Shown here piece by piece: positions 27,790 through 36,094 of a stretch of DNA of 64,000 bases (position 1 is its first letter; each line of letters starts with the position of its first letter). The DNA comes from CAXXHQ01 sp963665265 (GTDB lineage Bacteria; Planctomycetota; Planctomycetia; Pirellulales; Thermoguttaceae). Under the pieces are notes generated by a model that was not told the origin of the DNA, ran no database searches, and was given only the letters and a program-made list of their open reading frames with translations. The translations under genes and the position numbers were made by a program. The stretch spans positions 372,001 to 436,000 of the forward strand of contig OY762224.2 in the NCBI GenBank assembly GCA_963665265.2. The letters run 5' to 3'.

Positions 27790-28494
27790 ATGAGATCATT
27801 GAGCTATATCCGTATTGCATGCATTGCATTATTCGCCACAGCCGCATTTCTTTCGCTCACATCATCGCTTCGAGCGGGATGGATAACCGTAAATCCGTTA
27901 GTAAATCCTGGCGGCGAATTAGGAGACGCGACAGGTTGGTCCGGCAACGTCTCGGTGGTTTCGGGAAGTCGCACGTTTTCCGGAAAAACGCTAAAAGCCA
28001 CCGAAGGATCGTATTATTTTACGCATGAAGGAACGTCCACTTGGGCCGGACACACCTACAACTACTCGCCGTTTTGGATGGAGCAAACAATTGACGTCAG
28101 CGCTTTTTCCGCGATTTCATCAATCAGCTATAGCGCTGATTTTCAAGCTTCCGGAAACGGCTATGATTTTAGCTATGACATCTGCAGCACTTTTTACGAC
28201 AAAGCCGGAAATAGATTGGGTAGCGATTACCCCTGGGATTACACTAGATACTCCACCGGAAGTCAAACGATATCTAGAACCGCAAGCTCCATCCCGACCG
28301 AAGTAGCAACAATTATTCTTCAAGTTTCGGTATGCTCGATGGCCGTCAACAGCGGCGACAACCTTATTGGGGTGGATAACATTAAAATGACGATCAGCGG
28401 ATATGATGGGGGAGTCGTTCCCGAACCTTCTTCCATAATCATGCTTGGTATGATAGCGCTTTCAAGCGGAGTATATTGGCTAAGAAGAAAATAA
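27790..28494 (+). CDS. Small PEP-CTERM exported protein
   Basis: A 234-residue protein with a signal peptide (IACIALFATAAFLSLTSSLRA), a beta-rich middle (NPLVNPGGELGDATGWSGN..., typical of carbohydrate-binding-like or choice-of-anchor domains) and a C-terminal PEP-CTERM signal: VPEPSS, a hydrophobic helix and WLRRK. It should be exported and sorted by an exosortase. Codon use and base composition are more AT-rich than in most of the window. It lies between paralogs A and B and is followed by a good terminator. Confidence 0.85.
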   Translation: MRSLSYIRIACIALFATAAFLSLTSSLRAGWITVNPLVNPGGELGDATGWSGNVSVVSGSRTFSGKTLKATEGSYYFTHEGTSTWAGHTYNYSPFWMEQTIDVSAFSAISSISYSADFQASGNGYDFSYDICSTFYDKAGNRLGSDYPWDYTRYSTGSQTISRTASSIPTEVATIILQVSVCSMAVNSGDNLIGVDNIKMTISGYDGGVVPEPSSIIMLGMIALSSGVYWLRRK

Positions 28495-28517
28495 CATTGG
28501 TTTCAGATTCTTCCTCA

Positions 28518-28573
28518 AGAGCGTGAAACGTATCCCGAAGGGCTCTGTCCTCGGATACGGAACACGCTCTTTT
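28518..28573 (+). terminator. Terminator of the small PEP-CTERM gene
   Basis: A long stem pairs AGAGCGTG (28518-28525) plus CGTATCC (28529-28535) with GGATACG (28553-28559) plus CACGCTCT (28563-28570). A short T-run follows. It lies 23 bp after the stop. Confidence 0.7.
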
Positions 28574-28720
28574 GCGTTTAGAGCTGGAATGATTGCGGCG
28601 CCGGAGCCCGCAAAACGCGATTTTCACCGCAAAGCAAGGCGTAGATGATAGAGAAGCAGCAGATAAAAACACAAATACTATACAGCCAGCTAAGACGGGC
28701 GATATAGACGGTCATTTCCT

Positions 28721-28749
28721 TTGCGGGCTTGGGGGTTTTGCGGTAGAAT
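28721..28749 (+). promoter_or_regulatory. Candidate sigma-70-type promoter of paralog B
   Basis: TTGCGG, a 17-base spacer and TAGAAT lie 45 bp upstream of the ATG at 28795. Spacer, -10 and leader are nearly identical to those of paralog A, whereas the DNA further upstream is not. Confidence 0.6.
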
Positions 28750-28794
28750 CGGTCACGCGACGAAAACATATCTCCTTTCTGAACCGGGCATATC

Positions 28795-30402
28795 ATGCAA
28801 CTGACTTCTATTCTTTGCAGCGCGATTCTTGCGACGACTTTCTGCGCCGATCCGGCGGAACGGCCGAAGCCGAAGATCACGATTTCCAAGGAGACGACCT
28901 ACATAACGGAGCCGGTTCGGGAAGACGGCTACGTCGATTATCAGGCGGCCTTAAACGCCCGGCTGGGCAAAGGAGTCACGCCGGAGAATAACGCCGCCGT
29001 ATTGCTTCTAAAAGCATTCGGTACGAAGGTCATTGACGAGCCGATCCGGAAGAAGACGCTGGAGTTGATGGGCGCCAAGGATTTGACCGAAGAAGGCGAC
29101 GGATTCGTTACGCTTGAAGATTTCATGAACAAAAACCATCCAGGCGAAGATTTGCGTGGCCAAAAAGTAGAGGATTCGTCGGGAGAGATTGTTGGAGGGC
29201 AGGAAGAGCAGGCGACAAAACTCCCTTGGTCGAAAAACGAGTACCCACGTCTGGCCGAATGCCTCGCGGTGAACGAAACAGCGCTGAAGACGATCACAGA
29301 AGCATCGAAAAGACCGTGCAATTATTTCCCTGTCGCAATGCCGGAAGACGAAGATTTTTCAAGAGTAAATTCCATCCCGGATCTATCGTCTATTCGCGCC
29401 GCAATTCGTTTACTTCGTCAAAGAGCAATGAATTATGTGAGCCAAGACAAATTTACGGAAGCTCAACAGGACATCGCAATCTGCTATCGTCTGGCAGCTC
29501 AACAAAAGCACCGTCCGTTTTTACTTGCGTGGCTTTTGCAAAGCGCGTATTCCTCCATGACGGACGAGGCCGTCGCAAACATCGCGTTGACCGAAAAACT
29601 CGACGTTAATGAAGCAAAAAAGCTGCTCGTCGAAATAGACCGGTATTACGATGACGGTCCTTCTGACAATGCTATCAATTTTGGGGAACGCTTATACTGC
29701 ATCTCGGGAATTTGCGATTTTGCCGCAAAAGGTTTCAATCCGCCTCATTATCCCGATAACGATCTGACGGAAAAGTTGTTTGGAGCGAAAGCGCCATACA
29801 ACATCGCGACGAAAAAACTACTAACGATCGCGCAAATCGATTGGAATGCGGCTTTAAGAATCGCAAACCGCCACTTCGATCTTCTAAATGAACTTCTTCA
29901 TCAGAAAGACGCCCAATCTTCCGAGGCGACGCTAAAAAGGCTCGATGCAACAATCCCTCTTTCTCAAAAAAAGGCTATTGAAGAAATAGAGGCGAAAGAT
30001 TTCTCTTCACACACATTTACCGCAAAAGAGAGCGCATTACGACTCATTGCCTTGCAACTTGAAGGAAGCGGCATAATTACTCTGCGGGGCATTCAAAAAG
30101 GGCGTTTAGGTCGGCTTTCCTCACGGCAGTGCACTCGTTTTTCCCTCGCTCTTGCCGGCTATCGCGCCGAGCATGGAGCGTATCCGAAGGAATTAGGCGC
30201 ATTAGCTCCGGAGTATTTTTCGGAGTTGCCGAAAGATCCGTTTTCGGGCGGCGAGTTCATTTACCGAGCGGAAGGGACCGGATACGTGTTGTATAGCGTC
30301 GGGCCGAACGGCAAAGACGACGGCGGCCGGAATTTCAGTGACACGACCTCGGAAAACCCCATTCCCGAAGACGCCGACGACATCGCGATTCGAAAGAGAT
30401 GA
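28795..30402 (+). CDS. Exported protein, paralog B, with GspG-like C-terminal block
   Basis: A 535-residue paralog of the product at 25259. Signal peptide, N-terminal 120 residues (differences at positions 6, 25, 41, 42 and 112) and the last 87 residues (four differences) are almost the same. The middle is strongly diverged, although islands such as PWSK-x-E-x-PRL, RQRAMNY, EIDW/QIDW and aligned helices show common descent. I do not recognise a family. The C-terminal YP...L...LPKDPFSGG...YSVGPNGKDDGG resembles type II secretion pseudopilin C-termini. The stop is followed 6 bp later by a truncated copy of repeat R. Confidence 0.75.
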   Translation: MQLTSILCSAILATTFCADPAERPKPKITISKETTYITEPVREDGYVDYQAALNARLGKGVTPENNAAVLLLKAFGTKVIDEPIRKKTLELMGAKDLTEEGDGFVTLEDFMNKNHPGEDLRGQKVEDSSGEIVGGQEEQATKLPWSKNEYPRLAECLAVNETALKTITEASKRPCNYFPVAMPEDEDFSRVNSIPDLSSIRAAIRLLRQRAMNYVSQDKFTEAQQDIAICYRLAAQQKHRPFLLAWLLQSAYSSMTDEAVANIALTEKLDVNEAKKLLVEIDRYYDDGPSDNAINFGERLYCISGICDFAAKGFNPPHYPDNDLTEKLFGAKAPYNIATKKLLTIAQIDWNAALRIANRHFDLLNELLHQKDAQSSEATLKRLDATIPLSQKKAIEEIEAKDFSSHTFTAKESALRLIALQLEGSGIITLRGIQKGRLGRLSSRQCTRFSLALAGYRAEHGAYPKELGALAPEYFSELPKDPFSGGEFIYRAEGTGYVLYSVGPNGKDDGGRNFSDTTSENPIPEDADDIAIRKR

Positions 30403-30408
30403 TCGCGA

Positions 30409-30433
30409 CGGCGCAAGTCGTAAGGGATTTGAG
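30409..30433. repeat. Repeat R, copy 3 (deleted remnant)
   Basis: The 12 bases CGGCGCAAGTCG and 13 bases TAAGGGATTTGAG that bound the first block of repeat R are joined directly. The 81 bases present in copies 1 and 2 are missing. The junction falls at a shared TCGT, and the spacing to the upstream stop (6 bp) matches copy 2. Confidence 0.8.
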
Positions 30434-30446
30434 AGACAACGGTTGC

Positions 30447-30706
30447 GGCGCTCGCAGAGCGCCCTACACGCGGCGACCTCTTTAAGGTCGACAGTTTTGG
30501 CGGGATCCAATTTTCCCCGGGTTGCTGCGCACCCGGGGCTAATAGCTGCCATCCTTTCAGGATGGGGATCGCAGAATCGGAGATTGCGTCGATGGACGGC
30601 GGAGCCGTGCGGCGCAGTGCGTTACTAGGCAGAGCCTAGTAACGAGGGAAACAACGGTTAGGCCCTCGGAGAGCGCCCTACACGCGGCGACCTACGTCCC
30701 CGGGAC
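30447..30706. repeat. Array of short hairpins upstream of glnE
   Basis: Successive inverted repeats are visible: 30447-30463 (GGCGCTC/GAGCGCC), 30474-30490 (CGACCT/AGGTCG), 30515-30538 (CCCCGGGT/ACCCGGGG), 30549-30565 (CCATCCT/AGGATGG), 30620-30644 (CGTTACTAGGC/GCCTAGTAACG) and 30696-30706 (GTCCC/GGGAC). No gene is seen in 30403-30838. Confidence 0.75.
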
Positions 30707-30838
30707 AGGCAGGATCGCATGCAAAGTCCTGGTTCGACCCTCTCCCGGCGGAAGAGGGGATTTGGTATGATGGGTTCGGCGTAGCGAGAGCGTCTCGACG
30801 CACCGTTTTCCGTCCCTCCGATCCCCGTTTTCTGACCG

Positions 30839-33800
30839 ATGGATATAGCAACGTTTCGGAAATATTTGGACGACTTCGACTCAGCAACGGTTTGGTTGCA
30901 TGGGCTAGGGATCGTCGACGGCAAGCGCGGTCACAACAATTTGTTGGGGATGGCCGAGTCGGGAATGCCGCTCGATCTATTGGCGGTCATCGCTTCGCAA
31001 TTGGAGGAGCATCTTCCCGGCGCGGCCGATCCGGACATGGCGCTGAACAATCTGGAGCGTTACGTTCGCGCGGCGCGCAGTCCGCTTTCGCTTGGGGCGT
31101 TGTTCGAGCGCGATCCAGACGCATTGCCGACGCTTCTGCAGATTTTCGCCACGAGTCAGCACTTTAGCGACTTGTTGATCATCGATCCGGAAGTATTCGA
31201 TTTATTGCGATTGACCGAAGGGGCGCCGGCCGCTCGTCAGGCGTTGGTAGACGACATTGTGGCCGAGGCGGACGCTCTGGAGCAAGACCAAGCGGTGATG
31301 CGGGCGTTACGACGATTCAAGCGGCGCGAGACGCTTCGGATCGCCTACGGAGACATCATCCGCGAGCAGCCGCTGAAGACGGTGACCAAGCAGATATCTT
31401 TTCTTGCCGACGCGATCCTCGAAGGGGCGTTGCGTGCCGCCGCTAAACGTATTTCCGCGCAGCGAGGAACGCCGCGCGGGCCGGACGGCGACCCTGCCCG
31501 TTTCGTCGTTCTCGGAATGGGGAAGCTCGGCGGCTTGGAGTTGAATTATTCGAGCGACATCGATCTGATTTTCATTTTCGACACGGACGGGCAGACCGAC
31601 GGGCGTCGGCAGGTTTCGAATTACGAATATTTTGAGCAACTCGCGCGGGAATTCACAAAACTGCTCGTCGAGCGGACCGACTTGGGTACAACCTACCGCG
31701 TCGACTTGCGTTTACGGCCCGAGGGGGAGCACGGCCCTTTGGTCGTGAACGTGGAAAGCGCGATGCGCTATTACGACATGAGGGGTCGAACCTGGGAGCG
31801 TCAAGCGTTCATCAAAGCGCGGCCCGTGGCGGGCGACCTTTCGCTGGGGATGGAATTTTTGGAAGCGTTGGGCCCCTGGATATATCGCCGTTATTTGACC
31901 GCCGCCGACATCTCGGGCATCAAGGCGCTGAAGCGTCGCATCGAACAGCAGACGCATCGCGCCGGCGCCGATGAGCGCGACGTAAAGACCGGCTGCGGCG
32001 GAATCCGCGACATTGAATTCGCGATCCAATTTTTGCAATTGCTCAACGGCGGAAACCTTTCCGATCTCCGCACGGCCAATACGCTCGAAGCGATCGCGCA
32101 GTTGGAAAGCGTGGGCTGCTTGACCAATCTCGAGCGTTCGCTACTCGAAGAGAATTACAGCTTTCTGCGAAAGATAGAGCATCGTTTGCAGATCATGTTC
32201 GACCTGCAAACGCATCTCATGCCGAGCGACGACGTCGAGATGAGCAAATTGGCGAAGCGGATGGGCTATGCCGACAAGCCGGACAAAACGGCTCTCGAGG
32301 CGTTTTTGGCCGATTATACGGAGAAGACGCAAGAGAACCGCAAGATACTCGACCATCTTTTGCACGACGCGTTTAGCGACGACGAGGCGACGGCGGCCGA
32401 AATTGATTTGGTGCTGGATCCCGATCCGTCGGCGCAGCGTATTCAAGAAGCGCTGGGGAAATACGGCTTTCGCGACTCGATGCAAGCGTATCGTCATTTG
32501 ATGGCGTTGGCGGAGGAGAAGATTCGCTTTCTTTCGACGCGGCGTTGTCGGCATTTTCTCGCTTCGATCGCGCCTCAATTACTGAAAGCGATCGCGGCGA
32601 CTGCCGATCCCGATTCTACGTTGCTGAATCTCGGCACGGTGAGCGATTCGCTCGGAGGCAAAGGGGTTCTCTGGGAATTGTTTAGTTTCAATCCGCCGAG
32701 TTTGATGCTTTACGTCGACGTGTGCGCGTACAGTCCGTACTTGTCGAGCATTTTGACGACCAATCCCGGGATGATCGACAGTCTGATGGATAGTTTGGCC
32801 TTAGACCGGCTTCCTTCGCCCGAGTGGCTGAACGAGACGTTGACCCAACTGTGCCGCGAGTCGGAAGACATCGATTTAATTCTGTATAGTTTTAAGAACG
32901 ACCAGCAGCTTTGCGTGGGCGTTCGCGACATTCTCGGCAAAGAGGACGTTCAGGCGGTGACTGGAGCGTTAAGCGACGTGGCGCAAGCGTGCTTGGGTCA
33001 AATCGCATCGCGCGAATACGCGCAGTTGGTCACCCGCTTCGGCATTCCTCGCGTCGAATCGGGTCGTCGGGTCGGCAAACCGTGCGAATGGGCGATCCTC
33101 GGCATGGGCAAGTTCGGCGGTCGCGAGATGAATTATCATAGCGATCTGGACATTATTTTTCTTTACGAATCGGACGGCATGACCGCCGCCGCTCCTGGTT
33201 TGCCGTCGAGACAAACGACGACGAATCAACATTTTTTCAGCGAGCTCGGGCAACGGATCATCAAAGCCGGGAGCCAACTGGGCGTGCATGGTCGGCTTTA
33301 CGAGATCGACGCCCGATTACGGCCGACCGGAAAGAGCGGGGCATTGGCGACGACGTTCGCCGAATTGGTTCGCTATTTCCAAGAAGGCGACGGCCAGCTT
33401 TGGGAACGTCAAGCGATGTGCAAGGCTCGCGTGGTTTACGGCAGTCCGCGCGCGGTTCGGCTGGGAAACGCCGCAGTCGTGAAAGGCGCCTTCGCCAAAC
33501 GCTGGCGTCGCAAGGACGCGGAAGAGATTCGTCGGATGCGTCAACGTCTGGAGCAGACGGCCAAAGAAGGGGATTTGAAACGCGGTCCCGGCGGGATCGT
33601 GGACGTTGAATTTCTCGTGCAAATGTTGCAGTTAAAGCACGGCCGCACGAACCCCGATTTACGCAAGGCGAACACGCTTGCCGCATTGCATGCCCTATAT
33701 AAGGCCGGGGTTCTCGGGGCCGACGATTACGATTGCTTCGATTCCAGCTATCGCTTGCTGCGCAAGATCGAAGGACGATTGCGGCTAATGAATTCGACGT

Positions 33801-34027
33801 CTCGGGATCGTTTGCCTCAAGACCCTCTCGAATTGACGAAGCTATCGAACTTATTGCACTATCCGAGCGGGCAAGGGCTGATGGCCGATTACGAAAACGC
33901 CGCCCGGCAGATTCGGTTGCGGTTCGATCGTTTATTCGACGCCGCCAGCTCGGCGACCTCGGCGACGGAATCGGAACAAGACGCCGGCGACGATGTTCTT
34001 GATTCGACGGAGCAAGACGAGGAATAG
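30839..34027 (+). CDS. glnE: Bifunctional glutamine synthetase adenylyltransferase/deadenylase
   Basis: A 1062-residue cytoplasmic enzyme that adds AMP to, and removes it from, glutamine synthetase in response to nitrogen status (via PII). Two nucleotidyltransferase domains are present: GMGKLGGLELNYSSDIDL near residue 225 (deadenylase half) and GMGKFGGREMNYHSDLDI near residue 755 (adenylyltransferase half). Each is followed by its helical domain with G-x-GGI-x-D-x-EF (CGGIRDIEFAIQFLQ and PGGIVDVEFLVQMLQ). The length is somewhat above the usual of about 950, mainly through an acidic Ser/Thr-rich tail. The ATG at 30839 lacks an obvious ribosome site. No glnA or glnB lies in the window. Confidence 0.95.
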   Translation: MDIATFRKYLDDFDSATVWLHGLGIVDGKRGHNNLLGMAESGMPLDLLAVIASQLEEHLPGAADPDMALNNLERYVRAARSPLSLGALFERDPDALPTLLQIFATSQHFSDLLIIDPEVFDLLRLTEGAPAARQALVDDIVAEADALEQDQAVMRALRRFKRRETLRIAYGDIIREQPLKTVTKQISFLADAILEGALRAAAKRISAQRGTPRGPDGDPARFVVLGMGKLGGLELNYSSDIDLIFIFDTDGQTDGRRQVSNYEYFEQLAREFTKLLVERTDLGTTYRVDLRLRPEGEHGPLVVNVESAMRYYDMRGRTWERQAFIKARPVAGDLSLGMEFLEALGPWIYRRYLTAADISGIKALKRRIEQQTHRAGADERDVKTGCGGIRDIEFAIQFLQLLNGGNLSDLRTANTLEAIAQLESVGCLTNLERSLLEENYSFLRKIEHRLQIMFDLQTHLMPSDDVEMSKLAKRMGYADKPDKTALEAFLADYTEKTQENRKILDHLLHDAFSDDEATAAEIDLVLDPDPSAQRIQEALGKYGFRDSMQAYRHLMALAEEKIRFLSTRRCRHFLASIAPQLLKAIAATADPDSTLLNLGTVSDSLGGKGVLWELFSFNPPSLMLYVDVCAYSPYLSSILTTNPGMIDSLMDSLALDRLPSPEWLNETLTQLCRESEDIDLILYSFKNDQQLCVGVRDILGKEDVQAVTGALSDVAQACLGQIASREYAQLVTRFGIPRVESGRRVGKPCEWAILGMGKFGGREMNYHSDLDIIFLYESDGMTAAAPGLPSRQTTTNQHFFSELGQRIIKAGSQLGVHGRLYEIDARLRPTGKSGALATTFAELVRYFQEGDGQLWERQAMCKARVVYGSPRAVRLGNAAVVKGAFAKRWRRKDAEEIRRMRQRLEQTAKEGDLKRGPGGIVDVEFLVQMLQLKHGRTNPDLRKANTLAALHALYKAGVLGADDYDCFDSSYRLLRKIEGRLRLMNSTSRDRLPQDPLELTKLSNLLHYPSGQGLMADYENAARQIRLRFDRLFDAASSATSATESEQDAGDDVLDSTEQDEE

Positions 34028-34048
34028 ATCCTCGGCTCCGCCTCGATG

Positions 34049-34112
34049 ATTGCGTCGATGCACGGCGGAGCCGTACGCTCCGTGCGTTACCAGGCAGAGC
34101 CTGGTAACGAGG
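34049..34112. repeat. Hairpin repeat downstream of glnE
   Basis: This segment matches 30583-30648 upstream of glnE over ATTGCGTCGATG, ACGGCGGAGCCGT and the hairpin CGTTACCAGGC-AGA-GCCTGGTAACG (34085-34109). The hairpin differs from the upstream copy (CGTTACTAGGC-AGA-GCCTAGTAACG) by a T-A to C-G change on both arms. An outer inverted repeat CGGCTCCGCC (34033) / GGCGGAGCCG (34064) is also present. Confidence 0.8.
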
Positions 34113-34181
34113 AATAATGACGATTCATCGCTGCGGTTACTCTTGCGACTTTCATCCTTCTTCCCTCCTCCTTCATCCTTA

Positions 34182-35474
34182 TCACTGCGACGCCTTTAGC
34201 GCTTGATCGAAGTCGGCCGTAAGATCGGCGACGTCTTCCAAGCCGACGCTGACGCGGATGTAATCATCGCTGATGCCGGCCGCTATAAGCTCATCCGAGG
34301 AAAGTTGGCTATGCGTCGTCGAGGCGGGATGAATGACTAGCGTTTTCGCATCGCCGATGTTCGCAAGATGCGAGGCGATTTTCAGCGACTCGATGAATTT
34401 CTTCGCCGCGGTCCGGCCCCCCTTCACGCCGAAGCCGAGCATCGCTCCGTAGCCTTTGGTAAGGAACTTTTTCGCGCGTTCATAGTCGGGGTGCGAGGGC
34501 AAGCCCGGGTAGTTCACCCAGGCCGAGAGCGGGTGCGATTCCAAATACTTCGCCAACGTGAAGGCGTTTGAGCAATGGACCGGCATGCGGACGTGCAGGG
34601 TTTCGAGCCCTTGCAGCAACAGAAAGGCGTTGAACGGGCTGATCGCGCCGCCGAGATCGCGGAGCCAATGCGTGCGGCAGGTTGTAATGTAGCAGAGGTT
34701 GCCGACCGCTTGATGGAAGATCGCTCCGTGATAGGAGGGGTCCGGCTCGGTGAACTGCGGCCACTTTTTCGGTTCTTTTCCCCAATCGAAGCGACCGCTA
34801 TCGACGATCGCGCCGCCGATGCTCGTACCGTGCCCGCCGATGAACTTCGTCAGACTATAGACGACGATATCGATTCCATGCTCGAAGGGACGGAAAACCA
34901 AGGGGGTAAGAACCGTGTTGTCGCACACGAGCGGCAGACCGTGGCGATGGGCGACTTCGGCGATGGCCGGATAGTCTAAAACGTCGTTCTTCGGATTGGC
35001 GACCGATTCGATGAAGACCGCGCGGGTGTTCGGTTGGATCGCTTTTTCGATATTCTTGGGATCGGTCACGTCGACGAAGGTGACGTCGATGCCGAGGCGT
35101 TTGAACGTTTGGCTAAGGAGCGTGATGGTTCCGCCGTAGAGCGCGGCGGCGGCGACGATATGCCCTCCGGCATGACACAAGTTAAAAAGGGCGACGGAGA
35201 TCGCGGCTTGGCCGCTGGCGAAAGCGACGGCGCCGACTCCTCCTTCGAGGGCGGCGAGCCGATTTTCCAAAACTTCGGTGGTCGGATTCATGAGCCGGGT
35301 GTAAATATAGCCCGGCTCTTTGAGGGCGAAGAGGTCGGCGGCGTGTTCGGCGCTTTTGAAGACGTAGCTCGTCGTCTGATGGATCGGCATGGCGCGCGAG
35401 CCTGTCGCCGGATCGGGACGCTGTCCCGCATGTAAAGCCAAAGTGCCTAAGCCGAGTTTTTGCGGATTATCCAT
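34182..35474 (-). CDS. O-acetylhomoserine (thiol)-lyase / sulfhydrylase, PLP-dependent
   Basis: A 430-residue Cys/Met-metabolism PLP enzyme of the MetY type, which makes homocysteine (or related thiols) from O-acetylhomoserine and sulfide. The N-terminal hallmark LHAGQRPDPATGSRAMPIHQTTSYVF, the substrate loop YTRLMNPTTEVLENRLAALEGG and Lys210 in YSLTKFIGGHG (Schiff-base lysine) are visible. The length of about 430 favours MetY over the roughly 390-residue MetB/MetC. The gene is monocistronic on the minus strand and converges with glnE. Confidence 0.92.
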   Translation of the reverse strand: MDNPQKLGLGTLALHAGQRPDPATGSRAMPIHQTTSYVFKSAEHAADLFALKEPGYIYTRLMNPTTEVLENRLAALEGGVGAVAFASGQAAISVALFNLCHAGGHIVAAAALYGGTITLLSQTFKRLGIDVTFVDVTDPKNIEKAIQPNTRAVFIESVANPKNDVLDYPAIAEVAHRHGLPLVCDNTVLTPLVFRPFEHGIDIVVYSLTKFIGGHGTSIGGAIVDSGRFDWGKEPKKWPQFTEPDPSYHGAIFHQAVGNLCYITTCRTHWLRDLGGAISPFNAFLLLQGLETLHVRMPVHCSNAFTLAKYLESHPLSAWVNYPGLPSHPDYERAKKFLTKGYGAMLGFGVKGGRTAAKKFIESLKIASHLANIGDAKTLVIHPASTTHSQLSSDELIAAGISDDYIRVSVGLEDVADLTADFDQALKASQ

Positions 35475-35758
35475 GATAAATCAATCGTCTTTCAAGCGGC
35501 GTCTGCCGCAGTCGTAAGGCCAGGTTATCGCCGTAACCTTGCCTTGTGAATTAATTTGTCGCGAGCAAGCTCGCGTAGTACGTTCCATTGCCGAAAGATG
35601 AATTGTAAGACCGTGGAGCGAAAAAGCCAAGAACCGCCAATATTTATCGGGGGGAGTCGGAAACGCGGGGAAAAAGCTATTGCCTCGGTCGTCGAATTTT
35701 CGTACAAAGCGACGGATTTTTCGCACAGGGCGGTTATTGATTGTCGGAGTAGAATAAC
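35475..35758. promoter_or_regulatory. Divergent intergenic region with palindromes
   Basis: The region separates the minus-strand MetY-type gene from a plus-strand small exported-protein gene. It contains GGTTA-TCGCCG-TAACC (35523-35538) and CGCGAG-CAAG-CTCGCG (35560-35575). No RNA gene or riboswitch is recognised. Confidence 0.45.
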
Positions 35759-36094
35759 ATGAATCGACGCGTATTTCTGTTGGCGTTGGTCGCGGCGACG
35801 GCGTTGGGCGGCGGCGTTTCTTTCGGCGCGACGGTAACGACTCGTCTTAACGCAGCCACGATGAAGGCGTCTTTGCGAACCGGAACGCCCGATCAAGAGA
35901 AGTTCATCGATCAAGTTATGGCATTGGTAAACGCGGGAAAGCTCGCGCCCGACTTAGTCGATAGCACTTTTCAATGGGCGAGGAAGAAGCCGGAGCATAA
36001 ATTCGAGTATTTCCAAAACGCGTTAATGGTGCGCGCGAAAAAGCAGGGCATCGACGTCGCGGCGCTCATTAAATCTTTATCGACGGCGAGATAG
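35759..36094 (+). CDS. Small exported helical protein, unknown function
   Basis: A 111-residue protein with a signal peptide (MNRRVFLLALVAATALGGGVSFGA) and a compact, probably helical mature domain (PDQEKFIDQVMALVNAGKLAPDLVDSTFQWARKKPEHKFEYFQNAL). GGAG precedes the ATG. Its 3' end overlaps the 3' end of the convergent PEP-CTERM gene by 18 bp. Similar small proteins are common in planctomycetes, but I know of no function. Confidence 0.7.
   Translation: MNRRVFLLALVAATALGGGVSFGATVTTRLNAATMKASLRTGTPDQEKFIDQVMALVNAGKLAPDLVDSTFQWARKKPEHKFEYFQNALMVRAKKQGIDVAALIKSLSTAR

Noticed and set aside
30715..30760. T-loop-like GGTTCGACCC near 30731
   Set aside because: No acceptor stem, anticodon arm or D-arm can be folded around it, so it is not a tRNA.
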